A stretch of DNA of 28,124 nt from CALELF01 sp045617925 (GTDB lineage Bacteria > Synergistota > Synergistia > Synergistales > Synergistaceae), in contig JAZLJR010000004.1 of assembly GCA_045617925.1 (NCBI GenBank), positions 1 to 28,124 of the forward strand, read 5' to 3'. Made by a program: the position numbers and the translations under genes. Of this stretch, positions 23,965 to 28,124 are shown one piece after another. Positions within the stretch are counted from its first letter, which is position 1; the number at the start of each line of letters is the position of its first letter. A model generated the notes under the pieces. It did no database searches. It was not told the origin of the DNA and worked only from the letters and a program-made list of their open reading frames with translations.

Positions 23965-25573
23965 CATAAATTGAAGAAAAATTTTTGTATGTAACATTTG
24001 CTATGCCGCCTTGAATTGGCGTTACATATTTTCTAGGGCAATAGTCAACCCGCGTTCCTGCTTGCCCCTTTGCTTTTGAATAGGTCGCAGCAAAGGAAGC
24101 ACATTCTTCCTGCAATTCAGACAATCTCTCTTGTGTTACGGAAGTCGTCATCCGTAGGATAACATGGCTTCCCGGAAAACCCTGTGCGTGAAACCATGTG
24201 TCACTCGCTATTGCAAGTTTGAAGGTAACAAACCTGTTGCCCCTGGCAGAAAGCCCAACAAAAATTATTGCGTCGTCATACTCAATCTTTTTGTATGGCT
24301 TACTCTCCTCTTTTTTTTGCCTGTTTCGTCCTTTGCTTTCACGCACCTTGTGTGCTATGCCAAGTTCGGCTGCCAAAACTTCAAGCTCACTTGCCGTGTT
24401 CAAACTTTCTGCTATCGCCCTTTGCGTTTCAAAATCCGACTTTTCAGCCTTGACTGTTTCCATTAGAACTCTTGCTCTTTCCTTTGAAGAGCGGAGTTTT
24501 TTATATTTTTTATAATATAGCTCTGCTGTCATGCTAGGTGAAGTGGTGATGTCCAATGGCACAAGGACATTTGTTTCGCTTCCGTCCTCGTTATACTGCA
24601 CAAGCAAAATTTCACTTTTGCCACGTTCTATTTGCCATAGATTAGATGTAATTAAGTCCGCCCAAAGCTTGAATTTTTCACTTTTTGTTTCTTCAAGTAA
24701 ATTTTCTATATCTTTTAACTGCTTTTCTCGGCGAGAAAGCTCCTTGTCTATTGTGGAGAGCAGCTTTTTTCTTTTTGCTTCCAAGGTACGATGTGCAAAA
24801 TTTTCAAATGTGCAGTGCAATACCTTTTCAAAATCATTTTGAGCAATATTTTGTGGCAATTCATTTAACAAAGAAACAGGAAATGGTGCAACATAATTTC
24901 CTAAAAATAATGCCACAAAATTTTCATCTTCACTAAAGGAAACAAGCACTTTTTTTGCAGTTTCTAAATCAAAACTTGAAAGAAAAGTTAGAAAAGCTTT
25001 TCCAAAACCGAGGATATCTTGCAATGTGTCTTTGCTTGGGCTTTCAAGCCAATTTGCCAAAGAAATTCCTTTTAGACTCGGAGGTGGGGCATAGGGTAAA
25101 CGAGGCAAGATAGTGCGGAATGCATTATCTTCTGGCGTAAAGTGACGCGAGGCCTCTATTATGTTTCCATCTTCAGCAACTAAAAGAAGATTTGTGTGAC
25201 GTGGTTGAAGCTCCAAAATTAAGCTTGTTTTCGTCTTGAAAGCTGCACCAATCTGCCTTTCAAAATTTAACGCAAGTACCTTGTCAGAATTTATCTGTTC
25301 AAAGGAAACAAATGTAGCACCAAGAAGATGGCTTTTTATTGCATTTATGATTGGCGGTAAAAAATCGTTCTGCTCGAGCAAAAATTTTTTTTCGTTGTCG
25401 TCTATGAGAGAAATTCCTGCATTTGAATTTTCAAAGGACAAAAGCAGATTATTGTTTTTACCAAGCGTTAAAACACAAAAAGAGGAAACCCCAGCCACAG
25501 ACTGAAGTTTTCTCCCATTAAAACGACTCAAATATTTTGATAATACTGTTACAAATTCCGCCCCAAACGTCAT
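23960..25573 (-). CDS. NFACT / Rqc2-homologue RqcH-like protein (FbpA family)
   Basis: The bacterial family (RqcH) binds stalled 50S-peptidyl-tRNA complexes and adds alanine tails for degradation; older annotations call it fibronectin-binding protein. The N-terminal FbpA-type domain (about 1-390) includes LILELQPRHTNLLLVAEDG, then a coiled-coil (KRKKLLSTIDKELSRREKQ onward). The C-terminal NFACT-R domain has LSARGNRFVTFKLAIASDTWFHAQGFPGSHVIL. Product length is 537 aa, slightly short of the usual 550-580. The ATG at 25573 has GGAGA 6-7 nt upstream and begins MTFGAEFV. The frame stays open to a GTG at 25639, but those 22 codons are a translation of the repeat element and are not coding. It probably lies downstream of proB in one transcript. 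Confidence 0.92.
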   Translation of the reverse strand: MTFGAEFVTVLSKYLSRFNGRKLQSVAGVSSFCVLTLGKNNNLLLSFENSNAGISLIDDNEKKFLLEQNDFLPPIINAIKSHLLGATFVSFEQINSDKVLALNFERQIGAAFKTKTSLILELQPRHTNLLLVAEDGNIIEASRHFTPEDNAFRTILPRLPYAPPPSLKGISLANWLESPSKDTLQDILGFGKAFLTFLSSFDLETAKKVLVSFSEDENFVALFLGNYVAPFPVSLLNELPQNIAQNDFEKVLHCTFENFAHRTLEAKRKKLLSTIDKELSRREKQLKDIENLLEETKSEKFKLWADLITSNLWQIERGKSEILLVQYNEDGSETNVLVPLDITTSPSMTAELYYKKYKKLRSSKERARVLMETVKAEKSDFETQRAIAESLNTASELEVLAAELGIAHKVRESKGRNRQKKEESKPYKKIEYDDAIIFVGLSARGNRFVTFKLAIASDTWFHAQGFPGSHVILRMTTSVTQERLSELQEECASFAATYSKAKGQAGTRVDYCPRKYVTPIQGGIANVTYKNFSSIYV

Positions 25574-25585
25574 GATAAATCTCCA

Positions 25586-25730
25586 AATTGAGAATGGAGA
25601 GTTGAGAATGGAGAATTTATGTGTGTCACTGTGTGACACGATTTATATAGTGAGGCAAAGCCTCACTATAATATGTTTTTACAAAGCAAAAACACCGAAT
25701 TTCTCAATTTTCAATTCTCAATTCTCAATT
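25586..25730. repeat. 145-bp palindromic repeat element (MITE-like) between proB and NFACT
   Basis: Outer arms of 33 nt (25586-25618 and 25698-25730) are inverted repeats that agree at 28 of 33 positions. Each arm is itself made of short tandem units (a 14-nt unit beginning TTGAGAATGGAGA, twice, on the left; TCAATTCTC-type units on the right). Inside lie two perfect hairpins: 25623-25639 (7-bp stem, TGT loop) and 25646-25670 (11-bp stem, AAA loop). The right end starts inside the proB stop codon and the left end stops just before the NFACT SD, so the element fills the gap. No target-site duplication or transposase is visible. It may be a short dispersed repeat, and its RNA would fold strongly. 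Confidence 0.75.
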
Positions 25731-26511
25731 ATTTTTTTAAGAACAATGTCCCGACTTGTTTTCCTTCAAGCAGGTCATATATTTTTTTAGGATCTTGCCC
25801 CGCTATGATATAGGTGTCAATTCCGTTGTTTGTTGCAATTGTCGCGGCACGGAGTTTTGTTTTCATGCCACCTGTGCCCATTGAGGTCTTGCCCTCTCCG
25901 GCAAAATCCAACACTTCCTGCGTAATGTTTGCCACAAGGTCTATATGTTTTGCAGATGGATTATCCTGCGGATTTGAATCATAAAGTCCATCTGTTTCTG
26001 TCAATATTATAAGTTTGTCCGCTTTTATAACACTTGCTACCATAGCAGAAAGTGTATCGTTGTCACCATAAACGATTTCTTCTGTCGCCACAGCATCGTT
26101 TTCATTGATTATTGGAATTGCTCCAAAGTCAAACAATTTTACGAACGTGTTTGTGAGGTTTGTGTGGCGTTTTTCGTCTTCCATGTCCTCTTTTGTGATG
26201 AGGAGTTGCCCTACCTTATGCCCAAATTGTGTAAAAAACTTGTCATACAGAAACATCAGCTCACACTGTCCAACTGTTGCTGCTGCTTGTCGTCCTGGCA
26301 CATCACTTGGTTTTTGTGAAAGCCCGAGTTTTCCTGTCCCCACACCAATAGCACCAGAAGTAACAAGGGCTACCTTGTGCCCCATGTTGCAGAGGTCTGC
26401 CAAAACTGCCACAAGCTTTTCCACACGATCAAGGTTTATTCTGCCTCCCTCGTGTGTCAGGCTTGAAGTTCCAACCTTAAAAACTAACTTTTGTTTGCTT
26501 TGTTCACTCAT
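25729..26511 (-). CDS. proB: Glutamate 5-kinase ProB, short form without PUA domain
   Basis: ProB phosphorylates the gamma-carboxylate of glutamate, the first step of proline synthesis. Motifs of the amino-acid kinase fold: VFKVGTSSL at the N-terminus, VALVTSGAIGVG, PIINENDAV, YGDNDTLSAMVA and the nucleotide-loop GTGGMKTKLRAA. At 260 aa it is the short form; the E. coli enzyme has about 367 with a C-terminal PUA domain. The ATG at 26511 is chosen because GGAG lies about 9-10 nt upstream and the next residues start the kinase domain. An in-frame ATG at 26562 lies well inside hydE. The gene overlaps the end of hydE by 8 nt. proA is not in the window. The stop codon is part of the right arm of the repeat element. 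Confidence 0.95.
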   Translation of the reverse strand: MSEQSKQKLVFKVGTSSLTHEGGRINLDRVEKLVAVLADLCNMGHKVALVTSGAIGVGTGKLGLSQKPSDVPGRQAAATVGQCELMFLYDKFFTQFGHKVGQLLITKEDMEDEKRHTNLTNTFVKLFDFGAIPIINENDAVATEEIVYGDNDTLSAMVASVIKADKLIILTETDGLYDSNPQDNPSAKHIDLVANITQEVLDFAGEGKTSMGTGGMKTKLRAATIATNNGIDTYIIAGQDPKKIYDLLEGKQVGTLFLKK

Positions 26512-27580
26512 CTGTAATATCTCCAAATTTCTTTGCATCTCCACGGTCAAGGGAGATTTCATATCCTATTTTGGTGAGCCTTTCTTTTGTCTCGTCAATC
26601 TGGCTTACTGTATCGCACGCATTTGCCTTGCCATCATATATCTTATATGCACACCTCGCATCTTGTGGTGTTAGGTTTGGCATTATGACGTTTGCACCAG
26701 CGAGTATTGCTTTCTCATAGCTCATGTCGTCTATCGTGGCAAGGGCGGTTGTTGCAGGAAGCAAGACATTTGGCATAAGTAAACGAATTATAGCAAGAAG
26801 AAAAACAGTTTCCTCGCTCGTGCCACAAATTTTGTCACCAAAAGGCGTGTCCACCTGTGGCACAAAAGGCCCAATACCCACCATGTGTGGAGCAAAATTT
26901 TTCAAGAAAATCAGGTCATCTGCCACATTTTCTGCAGTTTCAAACGGACGAGCCACCATAAAACCGCTTCCTGTTTGATAACCGATTTCTTTTAAGTTAT
27001 GCAATGCACGCAAGCGTGTTTGTAGCTTCATTTCCTCTGGGTGAAGTTTTTTATATAGTTCCTCGTTTACTGCTTCGTGGCGCAAAAGATAGCGGTCTGC
27101 TCCAGCTTCAAAAAGCAACCTGTAGCTTTCGTTTGACATTTCGCCAAGCGACAACGTTACAGCTGAAGTTGGGGCGATTTTTTTTATCTTTTTTATGAGT
27201 GGCACGAGATTATCTGCACTCCAGTAATCATCTTCGCCACCCTGCAAAACAAATGTCTGCAAGCCAATTTTTGAACCCTGTGCCACGCAGTCTAAAATTT
27301 TATCCTCGCTCAAACGATAACGAACAGCCGAGTTATTACTTCGCCTTAGACCGCAATAGTAACAATCATTTTTGCAAAAGGAAGAAATCTCAATAAGTCC
27401 ACGCAAATAGATTTTTTTGCCATAATAAAGAGATGCTGTTTTTTGGGCAGAGTCAAACAAAAAACTTAATAAATTATCGTCAATTTGCTTCCTATGCTCC
27501 AGCAAAAAAACAAGCTCTTCTCTTGTTGCATCATGATGTGAGGCAAGTTTATTTATTATATCTATACAATTTTTGACCAC
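26504..27580 (-). CDS. hydE: [FeFe]-hydrogenase maturation radical-SAM protein HydE
   Basis: HydE works with HydG and HydF to build the diiron H-cluster of [FeFe] hydrogenase. The radical-SAM CxxxCxxC is C69, C73 and C76 (CKNDCYYCGLRRSN), preceded by YLRGLIEISSF. Strong HydE blocks follow: TFVLQGGED, LSLGEMSNESY, AGADRYLLRHEAV, GIGPFVPQVDTPF, LLPATTALATID and AGANVIMPNLTPQ. Length, 358 aa, fits HydE; PylB and BioB match less well. I chose GTG at 27580 because GAAGG lies 8 nt upstream; a TTG at 27586 would be too close to that SD. It starts 21 bp after the GH3 stop and overlaps proB by 8 nt. hydF, hydG and the hydrogenase genes are not in the window. Confidence 0.9.
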   Translation of the reverse strand: MVKNCIDIINKLASHHDATREELVFLLEHRKQIDDNLLSFLFDSAQKTASLYYGKKIYLRGLIEISSFCKNDCYYCGLRRSNNSAVRYRLSEDKILDCVAQGSKIGLQTFVLQGGEDDYWSADNLVPLIKKIKKIAPTSAVTLSLGEMSNESYRLLFEAGADRYLLRHEAVNEELYKKLHPEEMKLQTRLRALHNLKEIGYQTGSGFMVARPFETAENVADDLIFLKNFAPHMVGIGPFVPQVDTPFGDKICGTSEETVFLLAIIRLLMPNVLLPATTALATIDDMSYEKAILAGANVIMPNLTPQDARCAYKIYDGKANACDTVSQIDETKERLTKIGYEISLDRGDAKKFGDITDE

Positions 27581-27601
27581 AATCAAAGCCTTCTTTGAGG
27601 G

Positions 27602-28124
27602 TTATCTGAGTGCATTATAGCTCAGTCCATAACCTCTCTCATAGATAATGTTAGAAGAATCAAACGTGCCAGTGGCAATATTGAAATACGGGATTTCTAC
27701 GGGCAGTTTCCCAGATGCACCAAAACAACCTAAAATGACTTCCACCCCAGCCACCACATTTGGACCAAAAGCTTCGTTCGTGGTTGTAATCGTTTTTGCA
27801 ACGGCTTCTTTTGAATTCACATTTGACCCTCTATAGCCGTATGTTAGCACGATAGCATCTGCATTTTTATATAACTGGACATCATAGGGAATATGAATGG
27901 ACATGACAATAGATTTTTTGTTTTTCTTGTGACAGTAATCTGCAACATTCCTAGGACATGCAGACGTCCAAAAATCAGCCATCATGTCAGAAGCACGAGA
28001 TACATTTGAACATACTATCACAGTATCAGCCCAATCAAGAGCTGCTTTAAGTTTGCCACGAACCTTGTAATCTCGCTCTGAAAATACATAATAACGCACC
28101 TTGGCACTCCTAGGCACAAGACCT
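27602..28124 (-). CDS. Glycoside hydrolase family 3, C-terminal part (5' end outside window)
   Basis: The frame stays open to the right edge, so only the last 174 codons or so are present and the catalytic TIM barrel lies outside. What is visible fits the GH3 C-terminal alpha/beta domain: ADTVIVCSN, KSIVMSIHIPYDVQLYKNAD, IVLTYGYRGSN, GVEVILGCFGASGKLPVEIP and the closing YERGYGLSY. The order matches GH3 beta-N-acetylglucosaminidases and beta-glucosidases. Peptidoglycan or chitin-type sugars would be plausible substrates, but specificity sits in the missing domain. The GTG at 28117 is internal. hydE follows after 21 bp on the same strand. Confidence 0.82.
   Translation of the reverse strand, partial: GLVPRSAKVRYYVFSERDYKVRGKLKAALDWADTVIVCSNVSRASDMMADFWTSACPRNVADYCHKKNKKSIVMSIHIPYDVQLYKNADAIVLTYGYRGSNVNSKEAVAKTITTTNEAFGPNVVAGVEVILGCFGASGKLPVEIPYFNIATGTFDSSNIIYERGYGLSYNALR

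Noticed and set aside
25574..25639. N-terminal extension of the NFACT protein by 22 codons from a GTG
   Set aside because: The codons come from a hairpin and the repeat arm (FSILNSPFSIW is a translation of the repeat units), and a good SD precedes the ATG at 25573.
25572..25790. + strand open frame of 72 codons across the repeat element
   Set aside because: It translates both repeat arms and the antisense end of proB, has no SD, and resembles no protein.
26105..26674. + strand open frame of 189 codons opposite proB and hydE
   Set aside because: It is antisense to two well-identified genes with conserved motifs, and its composition is that of a shadow frame.
1..28124. Search for tRNA, rRNA, CRISPR array, riboswitch, insertion sequence or phage genes
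   Set aside because: No cloverleaf-like gene, spaced direct repeats, transposase, integrase or long structured leader was seen, and the intergenic regions are short.

Overview
The window is a gene-dense stretch of an AT-rich bacterial chromosome with no rRNA, tRNA, CRISPR array, insertion sequence or phage gene visible. The organism is most likely an anaerobe, because it carries an [FeFe]-hydrogenase maturase (hydE). Teichoic-acid-type polymer genes, an RqcH/NFACT protein, a ProB without a PUA domain, and good Shine-Dalgarno (SD) sites would fit a Firmicute. A treponeme-like spirochaete fits them equally, and there the large domain between the signal peptide and the membrane part of the MscS-type channel would have a periplasm to sit in. 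I lean weakly to a spirochaete and cannot settle it from this sequence.

Layout. (1) 1-1488: the 3' part of ligA on the + strand, ending at a hairpin terminator shared with the converging gene. (2) 5449-1538, - strand: a promoter, an MscS-family channel, rsmG and an unrecognised membrane-anchored protein. (3) 5549-11512, + strand: a C45/Ntn-hydrolase-like gene with its own terminator, then a tight run mtaB, PAP2 phosphatase, dus, pncB ending in a strong terminator. (4) 23892-11585, - strand: one long cell-surface polymer operon of about 12 kb. (5) 28124-23960, - strand: the 3' end of a GH3 glycosidase, hydE, proB, a short palindromic repeat element and an NFACT (RqcH-like) gene. No gap without a gene exceeds 300 bases. 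The largest are 5450-5620, which holds two divergent promoters, and 25574-25728, which holds the repeat element.

The polymer operon reads in transcription order: ABC-2 permease (TagG-like), ABC ATPase (TagH-like), CDP-glycerol glycerophosphotransferase-family protein, IspD/TarI-family cytidylyltransferase, extended SDR, a truncated polysaccharide pyruvyltransferase remnant, a second glycerophosphotransferase-family protein, an acyltransferase-3 membrane protein, a GT2-glycerophosphotransferase fusion, a deacetylase-NlpC/P60 fusion, and a GT51 transglycosylase without a membrane anchor. A reasonable reading is that the cytidylyltransferase and SDR make a CDP-polyol donor. The three transferases would then build a poly(polyol-phosphate) or phospho-glycan chain, the acyltransferase would decorate it, the ABC pair would export it, and the last two proteins would work on peptidoglycan or a related glycan. 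The polymer's chemistry cannot be read from sequence.

The most interesting points are the 43-codon pyruvyltransferase remnant that keeps overlaps with both neighbours, the deacetylase-NlpC/P60 fusion paired with an anchorless GT51, the 145-bp palindromic element filling the proB-NFACT gap, and an Ntn-hydrolase homologue whose nucleophile position appears to be Ser instead of Cys.
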